This document shows positions 28,091 through 36,884 of a stretch of 64,000 nt of DNA, piece by piece; within the stretch, counting starts at the first letter, position 1; the number at the start of each line of letters is the position of its first letter. The notes under the pieces were generated by a model that did no database searches, was not told where the DNA came from, and saw only the letters and a program-made list of their open reading frames with translations. Made by a program: the position numbers and the translations under genes. The stretch covers positions 151,623 to 215,622 of the forward strand of contig DKPP01000002.1 of the NCBI GenBank assembly GCA_002471255.1, in the 5' to 3' direction. Source of the DNA: Akkermansiaceae bacterium UBA7331. Its GTDB lineage: Bacteria > Verrucomicrobiota > Verrucomicrobiia > Verrucomicrobiales > Akkermansiaceae.

Positions 28091-28552
28091 TTAATCTCGT
28101 GCCATTTTGTAATTCTGACTTTTTTTTGATTCGTTTTGTTTTGTTATTTTTTGAAACAATATTTTTAAAAATACGTAACCGAGATATAGTACGATAAATG
28201 GTGTTATAAAAATTGGCATGGATGTGCTTTGCACCATTACAGGAAAGACATTACCAATAACAGTTAATACCCCAGCAAACGAAATAACACATATTATTCC
28301 TGCAATAATGTAGTATAAGGTGTTAATGAAATATTCGTAATAATCGATTTTGCCCTTTGCGTATATTTTTGTAGAGTCAAGTTGTTGAATGTGTCTTTTG
28401 AGATAAAGTGTTGCGAACAACAGTAGGGTAAAGCATATGACTGATACCAAAACAAAAAGTTCTTCGTGTACGCGACAAATATCAAATAATTGAAAGGATA
28501 ATCGGTATAAGAATGATGTCCATATCACTATGGTTAGAATGAAAAAATTCAT
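28091..28552 (-). CDS. Four-helix membrane protein, function unknown
   Basis: 153 residues with hydrophobic segments at about 1-22, 31-50, 75-100 and 110-132 and a basic C-terminal tail (KITKQNESKKSQ). No family is recognised. It sits 119 bases upstream of the Sel1 protein gene on the same strand. Confidence 0.55.
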   Translation of the reverse strand: MNFFILTIVIWTSFLYRLSFQLFDICRVHEELFVLVSVICFTLLLFATLYLKRHIQQLDSTKIYAKGKIDYYEYFINTLYYIIAGIICVISFAGVLTVIGNVFPVMVQSTSMPIFITPFIVLYLGYVFLKILFQKITKQNESKKSQNYKMARD

Positions 28553-28769
28553 ATAGGATGAAAAAATAATTCTTACATTGTCACTGCTGTACTATTAGGC
28601 AATTTACAATGGTAAATGTTTGTTAGGTATGGCAATAATCCATCATACAGTTGATTTTCACCTGAAAGGGAAGTGGAGTTCATGGTCGTTTGTTTTATCG
28701 GAATATTTGAATAATAGACAATGAGTTGAGGTGATGTAAAGATTTTTTGTAAACAGGCTTATGGTGTTA

Positions 28770-29318
28770 TCATTTATTGATTGGTTTTATATTGTTGGGT
28801 TTAATTACAAGATTGTTATTGATGTTTAAGTTAACATGGCCATTTTTATCGTATAGCACGTCGATAGATGCTGTGGTCGTGTTACATGGATAAAAGAAAT
28901 AAATCCAATTTGTTGAGCGTTTTTCGTGAATATTACGAATAATATTGTCTATAACAGGATCGTTTTTTGGTAAATTGCAAATTGTAGGAAAATTTTTGTT
29001 GTAATATATATTGTATTTATTTAATGCTTCTTTTCTTAATTTTTTAAAATCAAATAAGTAAACGGTATTTTTGTTTTTTATCGACAGAGTGTCAATGCCA
29101 CACAGCATAATATCAAGTGTGATTTTTTTGTTTTTTTTGTGAACGTATATTGGTGGAACTTCTGCGTAACTTGGGTCGTTTTCAATTTTGATTGTCTCTG
29201 TAACTTTAGGATCTATACATACCTTTCCTTCATGACAACAAGAATTGAGTATCAATGGTACGATTGCTAAGTTGGTATATATTATTTTTTTAATTGTGTG
29301 GTTCGTTTTTGAAATCAT
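28770..29318 (-). CDS. Lipoprotein of a duplicated local family (copy 1)
   Basis: 182 residues. The N-terminal signal ends in LNSCC, predicting lipidation at C27. A polar middle region is followed by the segment FDFKKLRKEALNKY and a C-terminal tail KNGHVNLNINNNLVIKP that is identical in the paralogue at 34262-34810. The start lies 17 bases downstream of the stop of the membrane protein gene at 29336, so the two are likely co-transcribed. Function unknown; surface or periplasmic location inferred. Confidence 0.7.
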   Translation of the reverse strand: MISKTNHTIKKIIYTNLAIVPLILNSCCHEGKVCIDPKVTETIKIENDPSYAEVPPIYVHKKNKKITLDIMLCGIDTLSIKNKNTVYLFDFKKLRKEALNKYNIYYNKNFPTICNLPKNDPVIDNIIRNIHEKRSTNWIYFFYPCNTTTASIDVLYDKNGHVNLNINNNLVIKPNNIKPINK

Positions 29319-29335
29319 AAGATAGTAATTATTTT

Positions 29336-30121
29336 TTATGAGCTTTTATCTCCCTTATTAATGTACCAAACATAGAAGGCAAAGAGGCTCAGAAAACAGC
29401 CCATATTTTTAAATTGATCGCCTTCGTAATAACATAGTAGCGAATCATTGCTGAAATAAAGCTGAATATGGTATTTTTGTGTGCCGGTAATAGAAATGCC
29501 GGAGTTATTTGTTTGTCGAATTTTTCCTGACCAGGACACAATATCTCCATTGGGGAAAGCTATGTAAGATGATTTTTTTTGTGTGTCTAAAAGATAGTAT
29601 TTCTCTCCTGCTTGCATTTTGTAAAGACCTCGTAAAGAGACCTTAATTTTGCCTTGCTGGGGATATCTGATCAGATTAAATTTTTCATTTTCCCTGTTCG
29701 TGATTGTAAAATAATTGAAACCATCTTTCATATCCAAGTTAACTACGTATTCGTCGCTCTGAGTTCGTAGTTTCATTTTTTTATAGTGTAACAAAAAATC
29801 ATTAGCGTCTGAAATGTCAAAGCCTTCAATTATGAGATAATTTTTAAGGTTAGCACGACTAATATGGTTTTGAATATCTCTCTTAATATCAGAAATGCTC
29901 TTTCTTTTTTCCAGCAAAAACCAAAACAATAGAATATAAATGGAAAAGCCAATAAAAAATAACGATTCCACCGAACTGATATGATAGACCCAAAAGGCAA
30001 ATAGCATGAACATAAATCCTGCCGCTAACCAATCACCTCTCGTTATTTTTTTTGCGAAAAATAGTATCGATAGTGCGACTAAACAGCAACTTAACAATAA
30101 TCCTGCCATTTTAAAATCCAA
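29336..30121 (-). CDS. Membrane protein with beta-rich domain (local family, copy 1)
   Basis: 261 residues. Two or three N-terminal membrane helices (about 1-68), a basic linker, a beta-rich cytoplasmic or periplasmic domain (about 90-235) and a final hydrophobic helix (LSLFAFYVWYI). The layout and the end of the protein resemble the gene at 32006-32857, and both contain the phrase (L/A)(R/K).QSDE near the domain start. Probably translated together with the lipoprotein downstream. No known family. Confidence 0.6.
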   Translation of the reverse strand: MDFKMAGLLLSCCLVALSILFFAKKITRGDWLAAGFMFMLFAFWVYHISSVESLFFIGFSIYILLFWFLLEKRKSISDIKRDIQNHISRANLKNYLIIEGFDISDANDFLLHYKKMKLRTQSDEYVVNLDMKDGFNYFTITNRENEKFNLIRYPQQGKIKVSLRGLYKMQAGEKYYLLDTQKKSSYIAFPNGDIVSWSGKIRQTNNSGISITGTQKYHIQLYFSNDSLLCYYEGDQFKNMGCFLSLFAFYVWYINKGDKSS

Positions 30122-30319
30122 TTGAGCCGAGTTCTTAGTTTATAAATTCACAGATTAGATCTAGTGATTTGATAGAGTAAATTATGCAGATCCTTTGACC
30201 AAATAAAGTATATGTGTAGCTACTTGGGTATACTCCTTGTTTTTGTTGTTTCATCGTCCTTGTTGAAGAGATATAGCCTATGGTTGAACCAAGATCCCTC
30301 AATTGGAATGATTTTTTGG

Positions 30320-30934
30320 TTATTTGTTATCTGTTTTCATAGGAGGTAAATCAAAATATTCTCGAATTGTCCAGATGATTCCGTCTTCTGTGCGTTTGTG
30401 AGGTATAAATGAATGTAAAATATGTTGATATTTAAAGTATTCATACCTTGTGAATCCATACCACGGATTAGGAGAAGGTTCTTCTAATGCTCTTTTCTTT
30501 ACTAATGTTTGATGTTTATTTTTTATTTCCTCTAAATTAGTTTTAGTGCTATCAAAAAGTTCTATCTCTTTATAGCTAATTTTCTCCAATAGCTCTGTTG
30601 TTACACTAAATGTGAATTGAGCCCCAGTCATTAATACGAGCATATTGTTATGAATGAAACAAATGTTGCGACCTTCTATCACTACATGACTTGGGCAACT
30701 ACCACCCCCCGGATAACGTAGAATTGCCAATTCATCAAGTAATAGCTCGCATACGGTTTTGTATTCACACCCTTTTTTTATGTCAAAGATGTCATAATCT
30801 ATATAGGTGAATTTAGTTTTATTATCCTTTGTGATTTCAAGAATGATTTCAAGTTTTTCTTGAAGTTTGAAATCGTCGCTGAATCCAACATTGGTTAATA
30901 TAAATGAAAATAATACAATAAATATGTTTTTCAT
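30320..30934 (-). CDS. Secreted protein, function unknown
   Basis: 204 residues with a cleavable signal peptide (cleavage near NVGFSD). Three cysteines in the first half of the mature protein (near 56, 61 and 80) could form disulfides. An aromatic-rich stretch NPWYGFTRYEYFKYQHI lies near residue 155. Long uninterrupted frame with normal codon pattern, no recognised family. Confidence 0.6.
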   Translation of the reverse strand: MKNIFIVLFSFILTNVGFSDDFKLQEKLEIILEITKDNKTKFTYIDYDIFDIKKGCEYKTVCELLLDELAILRYPGGGSCPSHVVIEGRNICFIHNNMLVLMTGAQFTFSVTTELLEKISYKEIELFDSTKTNLEEIKNKHQTLVKKRALEEPSPNPWYGFTRYEYFKYQHILHSFIPHKRTEDGIIWTIREYFDLPPMKTDNK

Positions 30935-31100
30935 GTTTTTATTTTAAATAAAATTTATACTATGTGTTTTATGTTTTAACATTTAATGATTAACGATATT
31001 ATTGTGTATTTTAATGTTCAAACATTAATATACTGAGAGCTCAACAGTAATCTTTTGGTTGTTATGAGTGGTTTAAGCCAGTCTTACAATTTGGTTGAAT

Positions 31101-31808
31101 TCATTTCTCTTGTTCATAAGGATAGTTAGTGAAAAATACGCTAGTAGACGTAGATCCGATAAAACGTGAGAGTTCGAGGTATTCTGTGTAATTTAATTCT
31201 AATGAGGGTGGTTGATTGATCCGGGTCTTTAATCCTAGAAAAATCTCTAGAGTATCATAATTATTCGATATTAATTTCGTATTGTAATGGTTCGTCTTTA
31301 TACAGTCAAAATAAGATGGGTGAATTGAAAAAAATGACAGAAGAATCATCAACTCGTTAGGAGTATAAATTGGTACCTTTTTTGTGAATCCACAATGATT
31401 TATTTCTAAGTAGGCTGTTCTACTGTCGCTTTTATTGCAATTTTCACAAAATTCATCAAATTTAATATCGAATGTTATGTTTGGATTTATTTCCTTGCAA
31501 ATGTAATTTAGATATTGTGTTTGGTCATCGTAGCAATCTTTATAAATTAATTGTAATAAATTATTTGAAATTTGATCTTCATCTTCTACTTCGTAAATGC
31601 TGCTTTTATGACATTTTTTGCATTCATGTGTATAACGTTTCTGTTTTTCTATATGATTGCTGTAATCAATGCATGCATATCCTCTTCCTTCGCTTATATT
31701 ACATCCTGCTCTAGTAATGTTTATTTCATCTGTGTTGTATGCGAGGGTTGCACTCATTAATGAATAGAAAACGGTGTCGTTTATGTAGTTGATAATGACG
31801 TTGATCAT
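31101..31808 (-). CDS. Protein with two CxxC knuckles (zinc-ribbon-like), function unknown
   Basis: 235 residues, no signal peptide. Two CxxC pairs (C63-KK-C66 and C121-EN-C124) are spaced like a split zinc ribbon. Other cysteines are at about 36, 46, 92 and 104. The C-terminus carries LNYTEYLELSRF. A similar short phrase (LTYDEYLCLLKHN) occurs in the short minus-strand frame at 35523-35732. Intracellular by default, unlike most neighbours. Confidence 0.55.
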   Translation of the reverse strand: MINVIINYINDTVFYSLMSATLAYNTDEINITRAGCNISEGRGYACIDYSNHIEKQKRYTHECKKCHKSSIYEVEDEDQISNNLLQLIYKDCYDDQTQYLNYICKEINPNITFDIKFDEFCENCNKSDSRTAYLEINHCGFTKKVPIYTPNELMILLSFFSIHPSYFDCIKTNHYNTKLISNNYDTLEIFLGLKTRINQPPSLELNYTEYLELSRFIGSTSTSVFFTNYPYEQEK

Positions 31809-32005
31809 ATGTGTTGATTTTTTGTTTATTATTTTGTCTAAATGGGTACATCGCCAAATGACCTATCATTTTTTTATAAGTTATTTATATGGTCACTATA
31901 AAATCTTGGTAGCAGCTCCTGATATGTTAGATTGTTGATAATGAGCTCGGATGCATTTTTGCCATTCTTCGAAGTTCATATATCAGTACTTAGTGTTATG
32001 TTGTG

Positions 32006-32857
32006 CTAACTATCTTGTCTTTTATAACCAAAAATTTGCAGCCATAGGAAATACGATAGGCACGGAATATATAATTCCATTTTTTGGTCGTATATTCGAT
32101 TTGATTTAATAATAATTCCTTCGTGGTATAAAGTAATTTGTATTTCCATACCATTATTAAATGCAATATACAATTTTCTTCTACGTAAATGGATGACAAC
32201 TGCATCTCCTGTTGGAAAATAAACTTTAACCTTCCACAAGCTAAGCTCATCTATCCTCAAAGTAGTTTCACTTTGTTGAGTAAGTTCATGTATTCTTAAG
32301 TAGAACAAAAATGGGAATTTATACTTATTTTCAGCAGTGTATAGGCTAGCACATGCTAAGCCGGCCCCATAAAATGTAAAATTATCACCATGTTTTGTAG
32401 CCGGAACCGAGGACCCTAAGTATTGTTTACCATGGTAGAAATACATGGAAACATCCGTTGATTTAAGTGTTATAGGTGGAGGTATTTCCCCAATGATAAA
32501 TGAATTGCCTTTTTCATCTGATTGGGCTTTTAATTTATCTTTTTTGAAATTATATGATTCTAATGAGAAATATGTTATCAAGAAGCTGATACTGTATACA
32601 ATACAAGCATAGAAAAATAAAAATTCAGAGAACATGTATATCAACGCAAATGTCCCTAACAGTAAGATTAACGAGAAGACTATCCATTCACTTCGGGGTG
32701 TGCAGGAACGCTTAGCGGAAATCATTATGCCTGTGGGGATAAAAGTCATTAGAAAACCCAGTATGAAGTCTCCCATGAATACAGGTAACATTCCTATAAT
32801 GATAATGCTAGAGCTAAAATAAATGTTAAATAAACATTTTTTTACAAATTTCCACAT
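32006..32857 (-). CDS. Membrane protein with beta-rich domain (local family, copy 2)
   Basis: 283 residues. Four N-terminal hydrophobic helices (about 8-100), a charged linker, a beta-rich domain (about 115-265) and a hydrophobic C-terminus (YFLWLQIFGYK). Same overall plan as 29336-30121. The sequence similarity is weak, so a common origin is likely but not certain. No known family. Confidence 0.58.
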   Translation of the reverse strand: MWKFVKKCLFNIYFSSSIIIIGMLPVFMGDFILGFLMTFIPTGIMISAKRSCTPRSEWIVFSLILLLGTFALIYMFSEFLFFYACIVYSISFLITYFSLESYNFKKDKLKAQSDEKGNSFIIGEIPPPITLKSTDVSMYFYHGKQYLGSSVPATKHGDNFTFYGAGLACASLYTAENKYKFPFLFYLRIHELTQQSETTLRIDELSLWKVKVYFPTGDAVVIHLRRRKLYIAFNNGMEIQITLYHEGIIIKSNRIYDQKMELYIPCLSYFLWLQIFGYKRQDS

Positions 32858-33030
32858 ATATATTGTTAAGAATTTTTACTTAATCGAAATATGATAATAT
32901 TCCCGCCTGTTTCTTGTTTTCCCAAAAAACTAAGTCGATATCATAAAATGCTTTAGCGTATTGTGCATGAGGAAGGGGTGTTCAATGAATGATCAAATAT
33001 TGAACGATTATTGAGATAATTAAATTATTT

Positions 33031-33051
33031 GCCTACTGTTTGGTAGTAGGC
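33031..33051 (-). terminator. Possible terminator hairpin after the 175-residue secreted protein gene
   Basis: The 7-bp stem GCCTACT/AGTAGGC lies 15 bases after the stop at 33066. It has no strong T run, so termination is uncertain. Confidence 0.4.
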
Positions 33052-33065
33052 TTTAGAGATGGATT

Positions 33066-33593
33066 TTATTTGTTGTTTTTTTCCTGAATCTTGTAAAGTA
33101 ATTCAAGTAACTTGGAAAGTTTTTCCTTATCTAATGAAAATGGTTTTAAATCATTAATTAAACTGTCAAACGCTAACATGTGAAATTTGCCATTGAATAA
33201 AAATAAATATATGCATATATCCTCTTTTATTCGCTTGCGCGTTGGATCTACATTCAATATTGAATTGATTTCTTGCGTTTTTACATCATCGGGAGTGGCT
33301 TTGTAAGCCCATTTAATTACTATTGGATATTTGATGTTTAACTCATTAAAATTTGTAGCGGTTGTATAATGACCAGAGGTATATTGTCCTCCCACGCCAT
33401 CCTCTTTCATAACGAAGAAATTATTTCGCTCGTCTCCGAATAAATCCAGCCCGGATAAGCTGTATATAATAATCTCATCTTTGTCACGATTGCCGACTTG
33501 AATTGTTTGAGTCCCTGGTTCTACAACCTGTAATTGGGCTTGCACTGTTTGCAGCATAATAATACAGAATATTATAAGAATTTTTTTGATCAT
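33066..33593 (-). CDS. Secreted protein, function unknown
   Basis: 175 residues with a clear signal peptide (predicted cleavage after VQA, about residue 19). The mature part starts with beta strands (QLQVVEPGTQTIQVGNR) and ends in a helical, Lys-rich segment (LDKEKLSKLLELLYKIQ). The gene lies 8 bases downstream of the stop of the 188-residue gene, so they form an operon. No family is recognised. Confidence 0.62.
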   Translation of the reverse strand: MIKKILIIFCIIMLQTVQAQLQVVEPGTQTIQVGNRDKDEIIIYSLSGLDLFGDERNNFFVMKEDGVGGQYTSGHYTTATNFNELNIKYPIVIKWAYKATPDDVKTQEINSILNVDPTRKRIKEDICIYLFLFNGKFHMLAFDSLINDLKPFSLDKEKLSKLLELLYKIQEKNNK

Positions 33594-33601
33594 ATGTTAA
33601 T

Positions 33602-34168
33602 TTATTTTATGTTTATAATTGTTCGTCTTGTTGATTGAATTGCAAGTTCAAGAACATGGTTTCGTTTTTCAACTTCAGTTTCCATAATGGACTTATGGGT
33701 GAAATATTTTTTATCATTGTTTTTAATAATGCCTTGCGAGGGATTATTTGACTCTAAAATTGGTGAAATCAGTTGGTATACACTTTTTTTAATGTGATAG
33801 CTTGATTTACTATTATTAGGTAACAGAACGCCACAAGAATGCGGTATATTCCTTCCAATAGTATTACGTGTATGCCAAGTACGCCCGATGGTGTCAGGTA
33901 GAGTCGTTGTTTTGCTACCTCGTCTATCCCTGTTAGTCGAGGTTTGACTGTTTGTTGTGAATTGACGAATAAATCTCGTATTGCCACCTTGATAATCGTA
34001 GGTGGGTAGCACAAAACAATCCACCGTAACTTGAGTTACTGAGGTATGAGAGTAAGGAACAGCACTAGTAGTCGTACGTTTCATTGGTATGTTTAGATTA
34101 TAGGCGTTTAATTGAGAACTTGTAAAGTATTTTTCATTAATGCTGAATACGGAAAATATCTCAATCAT
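33602..34168 (-). CDS. Hypothetical protein (Thr/Ser/Arg-rich), first gene of a two-gene operon
   Basis: 188 residues, low hydrophobicity, rich in Thr, Ser, Asn and Arg. No signal peptide is evident, and a later ATG at residue 29 (PMKRTTT) is a possible alternative start. A shorter competing frame (33769-34014) overlaps it, so the gene call is not firm. A decayed copy of its N-terminal region (residues ~10-33) is seen at 35456-35530, which supports the frame as real. The start codon lies inside an inverted repeat (34157-34191). Confidence 0.45.
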   Translation of the reverse strand: MIEIFSVFSINEKYFTSSQLNAYNLNIPMKRTTTSAVPYSHTSVTQVTVDCFVLPTYDYQGGNTRFIRQFTTNSQTSTNRDRRGSKTTTLPDTIGRTWHTRNTIGRNIPHSCGVLLPNNSKSSYHIKKSVYQLISPILESNNPSQGIIKNNDKKYFTHKSIMETEVEKRNHVLELAIQSTRRTIINIK

Positions 34169-34191
34169 TTGTAATGGAATGATTGAGATAC
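34157..34191. other. Inverted repeat covering a start codon
   Basis: The perfect 13-bp stem TATCTCAATCATT/AATGATTGAGATA encloses the loop TGTAATGGA. The ATG of the minus-strand gene at 33602-34168 lies in one arm. On the minus strand the second arm is followed by TTTTCC, so it could also be a weak terminator for the lipoprotein gene upstream. Confidence 0.5.
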
Positions 34192-34261
34192 TGAAAGTAT
34201 GTCGGCTAATGTTAATAAAAATTGTATTTAATCCTCATAATAATAGTTTTCATGAATTATT

Positions 34262-34810
34262 TCATTTTTTAATTGGCATGATTCTATCGGGTTTGATTAC
34301 TAGGTTATTGTTTATATTTAAGTTAACATGACCGTTTTTATTATATAACACATTGATAGATGATTTTAAGAGACCGCATGGGTAGAATAAGAGAACAAAT
34401 CTTGTCGAATGTGTTTCGTACTTATGTAGAATTAGATTATTGACGATGCTGTTATTTTTAGGCAAGTTCCATGAATACAGTGTATCATGTTTTTCATTTT
34501 TTATTATTATGCCATATTTTCTTAGAGCGTCTCTTCGTAGTTTATTGAAATCAAATAGGTAAGTGTAATCTTTTGTGGTGATTGATATTGTATTTACTAT
34601 AGTAGGTGTCGATTCGACTTTAATGATATTATTTTTATCATTTTTATATAACGTTTTCTCTTCTTGCTTGCAGACTTCTTGATTGATCTCTATTGTTTCA
34701 ATACCATTAGGTGCTATTAATGACTGAAAATACAAACAGCATGAATTGAGCGTTAATGATAGGATAGCTAGGTTAATATGTATTATATTTTTTGTTGTTT
34801 TGTTTATCAT
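34262..34810 (-). CDS. Lipoprotein of a duplicated local family (copy 2)
   Basis: 182 residues, exactly the same length as the paralogue at 28770-29318. Signal ending in LNSCC with lipidation predicted at C24. Shared features are FDFNKLRRDALRKYG in the middle, a W/LPKN(N/D)..V(I/N)N motif and the tail KNGHVNLNINNNLVIKP. The rest is strongly diverged. Function unknown. Confidence 0.7.
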   Translation of the reverse strand: MINKTTKNIIHINLAILSLTLNSCCLYFQSLIAPNGIETIEINQEVCKQEEKTLYKNDKNNIIKVESTPTIVNTISITTKDYTYLFDFNKLRRDALRKYGIIIKNEKHDTLYSWNLPKNNSIVNNLILHKYETHSTRFVLLFYPCGLLKSSINVLYNKNGHVNLNINNNLVIKPDRIMPIKK

Positions 34811-34863
34811 GAATAGTTTGCTTTTTGTTAGGTGTTTATTAAACTTTATTGAGTGATTTTTAA

Positions 34864-35310
34864 CTAATAACTTTTTTTAATCATCATTATAGATAAAATT
34901 AATAAAAGTAGTGATACAATTGACACTAATGAAGCCAAGAAAAATCTGTACCAAGGAACTCCTGGAGATAATACAGATTTCTGAGGGTTTAATTCATTGA
35001 CCCATACTGTGATTGATCGTGTCTTTCTTACTTTATTGAATAATTTTTCATCAAAGCTCAGCCCCGGTGAAGTTGTCCGATATGTTTTATTGTCCCAAAT
35101 AAAATCTACAACAATTTTTTTAATTTCAAAGCCCCCTCGTCGTCCTGGTCGGTCCAATTCTTTTATTTCTTTTACATTCCCTATTGTTGTAGGGTAGTTT
35201 TCAGAACCATAAGATTGTATTATTATAGGCCATTCCTTAAGTGCGACATATAAAGTTCCAAATAATAGTAAAAATACCACACTAAGGCTTAGTAATTTCG
35301 TTTGAGTCAT
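34864..35310 (-). CDS. DUF3592-like two-helix membrane protein
   Basis: 148 residues. Membrane helices at about 7-27 and 124-144 flank a soluble beta domain in which TTIGNVKEIKE begins a strand and VWVNELNPQKSVLSPG resembles the conserved DUF3592 pattern (v.V.YNP.nP..s.L). Function unknown; members are often found near secreted and toxin-type proteins. It is the most upstream gene of the orphan block. Confidence 0.68.
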   Translation of the reverse strand: MTQTKLLSLSVVFLLLFGTLYVALKEWPIIIQSYGSENYPTTIGNVKEIKELDRPGRRGGFEIKKIVVDFIWDNKTYRTTSPGLSFDEKLFNKVRKTRSITVWVNELNPQKSVLSPGVPWYRFFLASLVSIVSLLLLILSIMMIKKSY

Positions 35311-35717
35311 TGTGTATTAGTTACAAATTATAGATGAGATTTCTGTTCAAATACTCATATTTAAGCTCCAAGATGCGCCGCCTACTTATTCCTTTTTGTT
35401 AACACAATATATGGTGCTATTTTGGGCTTTTGTTCGAAATAATAAATGGAGTTGTTAGTCGTATGTTTCATCGGTGTTGTTGGATCATAGATGCTTAATA
35501 GAGTGCATGTAAAGTATTTTCGTTAATACGAAATGGTAAAATAAAGATAGGGTACAATTTTGACTCCGTCCGGATTAAACAAAGCGTTTTCTCTTTGTGC
35601 CTTGTTATGTTTTAATAAACACAGGTATTCGTCGTATGTGAGCAGGCTGGTTACTTTTCTATCGTATTGGGTCAAATAAGATGTAGAATATAGTAAATAT
35701 TGTCGGAATATAAGGAT
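35311..35717. other. Gap between the orphan block and phoA
   Basis: About 400 bases without an intact gene. It holds a decayed gene fragment (35456-35530). A short minus-strand frame (35523-35732, 69 codons) overlaps the phoA start. The rest is A+T-rich and presumably includes the phoA promoter. Confidence 0.5.
35456..35530 (-). pseudogene. Remnant of a paralogue of the gene at 33602-34168
   Basis: About 75 bases align with 34070-34144 at clearly more than random identity, for example GTAAAGTATTTT near 35508 and TCGTA(T/C)GTTTCAT near 35459. Read on the minus strand it begins I-N-E as in the intact gene, then a single A is missing in the A-run and stops follow (TAA, TGA). No other part of the paralogue is recognisable nearby. 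Confidence 0.65.
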
Positions 35718-36833
35718 ATGCATACATTTCAAATAGGCCTAATCGCTGTCAGTTTGCTCGTCGGCTCCACTATTTCATATGCCGAGCGCACTATCGAAAC
35801 CCCTCCGAAAGTTAAAAATGTGATTTTAATGATAGGTGATGGTATGGGAGTAGCTCACGTGTCAGCAACGATGCTTTATCACAATGAAGCCCCATTAAAT
35901 ATGGAAAGAGCTCATGGGGTAGGATTGGTTAAAACGAGGTCTGCTAATAATATGGTAACGGACTCGGCTGCCGCAGCCACGGCTTTGGCTACAGGTACCA
36001 AAACTAATAACGGGATGATCGGGGTAGATGCAGACGGGAATGTTTTAAGTAATTTGGTGGAATTATCGGAAAAGAAAGGTTTGAGTACGGGATTGGTCGT
36101 GACTAGTGCGGTGACTCATGCCACTCCTGCCGGTTTTGTGGCTCATGTGCCTCATCGTTCTCAAGAAGAAAAAATTGCCGAAGCGTTTGTGAAAAGCGGG
36201 TTGGAGGTATTTATTGGCGGGGGACAGAAATTTTTTTCCAATAGGCGAGATAAACAAGATTTAACCAAAGCATTATCCGAGTCCGGATATACGGTAGCTT
36301 TCAATCAGGATGATGTGCAAAAGCATAAAAAGGGCAAACTATGTGCCTTATTGGCTCCTAATCAGATGCCCTATTGTTCCGATGGTCGAGCAGATTATCT
36401 GGCTACCTCGACTCAAAAAGCTTTGGATATCTTATCCGGTGAGAATGCAAAGGGATTCTTCTTAATGGTAGAGGGATCATTAATTGATTATGCAGGGCAT
36501 GATAATAACATAGATCGTATCGTAAGTGAAACGAAGGATTTTGATCAAGCGGTCAAAGTGGCTTTTGATTTCGCCGATAAACATCCCGATACCCTAGTGA
36601 TCGTGACGGCTGACCATGGTACGGGAGGATTATCCATCATTTCTAACAGTAAGAATTTTACAGATTCGGAAAAAGGGCTGAAATATACCTTTGGTACGAC
36701 AAGCCATTCTGCTGAAATGGTGCCACTTTTTGCCTATGGTAAAGGAGCTAAGTGGTTTTCCGGTGTATGGGATAATACGGATATACCTAAAATGATAGCT
36801 CAAGTGTTGGGATTGAGAGAAAAGAGTAAATAA
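35718..36833 (+). CDS. phoA: Secreted alkaline phosphatase
   Basis: 371-residue phosphomonoesterase, exported by a signal peptide (cleavage near ISYAE). Metal and catalytic residues of the family are all visible: D41 in LMIGDGMG, nucleophile S83 in TDSAAAATALATG, H134 in HATPAGF, E252 and D257 with H261 in EGSLIDYAGHDNN, D299-H300 in TADHGTGG, and H330. It releases phosphate from organic phosphates in the periplasm or outside. The ATG at 35718 is chosen over an in-frame TTG at 35700 because it starts exactly at the signal peptide. The SGNH gene follows 51 bases later. Confidence 0.94.
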   Translation: MHTFQIGLIAVSLLVGSTISYAERTIETPPKVKNVILMIGDGMGVAHVSATMLYHNEAPLNMERAHGVGLVKTRSANNMVTDSAAAATALATGTKTNNGMIGVDADGNVLSNLVELSEKKGLSTGLVVTSAVTHATPAGFVAHVPHRSQEEKIAEAFVKSGLEVFIGGGQKFFSNRRDKQDLTKALSESGYTVAFNQDDVQKHKKGKLCALLAPNQMPYCSDGRADYLATSTQKALDILSGENAKGFFLMVEGSLIDYAGHDNNIDRIVSETKDFDQAVKVAFDFADKHPDTLVIVTADHGTGGLSIISNSKNFTDSEKGLKYTFGTTSHSAEMVPLFAYGKGAKWFSGVWDNTDIPKMIAQVLGLREKSK

Positions 36834-36884
36834 GTATAAAATCTTGCGTTGTATGATTAGGACTATTTCAAACGTATTGATGCT

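Noticed and set aside
33769..34014. 81-codon minus-strand frame inside the gene at 33602-34168
   Set aside because: The longer frame contains it, lies in an operon with the next gene and has a relic copy in the same frame. The shorter one has no such support.
22765..35310. Orphan block as a prophage or integrative element
   Set aside because: No integrase, terminase, capsid, portal, relaxase or transposase genes, no flanking direct repeats and no mixed strand order typical of such elements were seen.
35523..35732. 69-codon minus-strand frame overlapping the phoA start
   Set aside because: It overlaps the phoA start codon and its leader and has no family. A short phrase resembling the gene at 31101-31808 (Y-x-EYL-x-L) is too little to call a relic.
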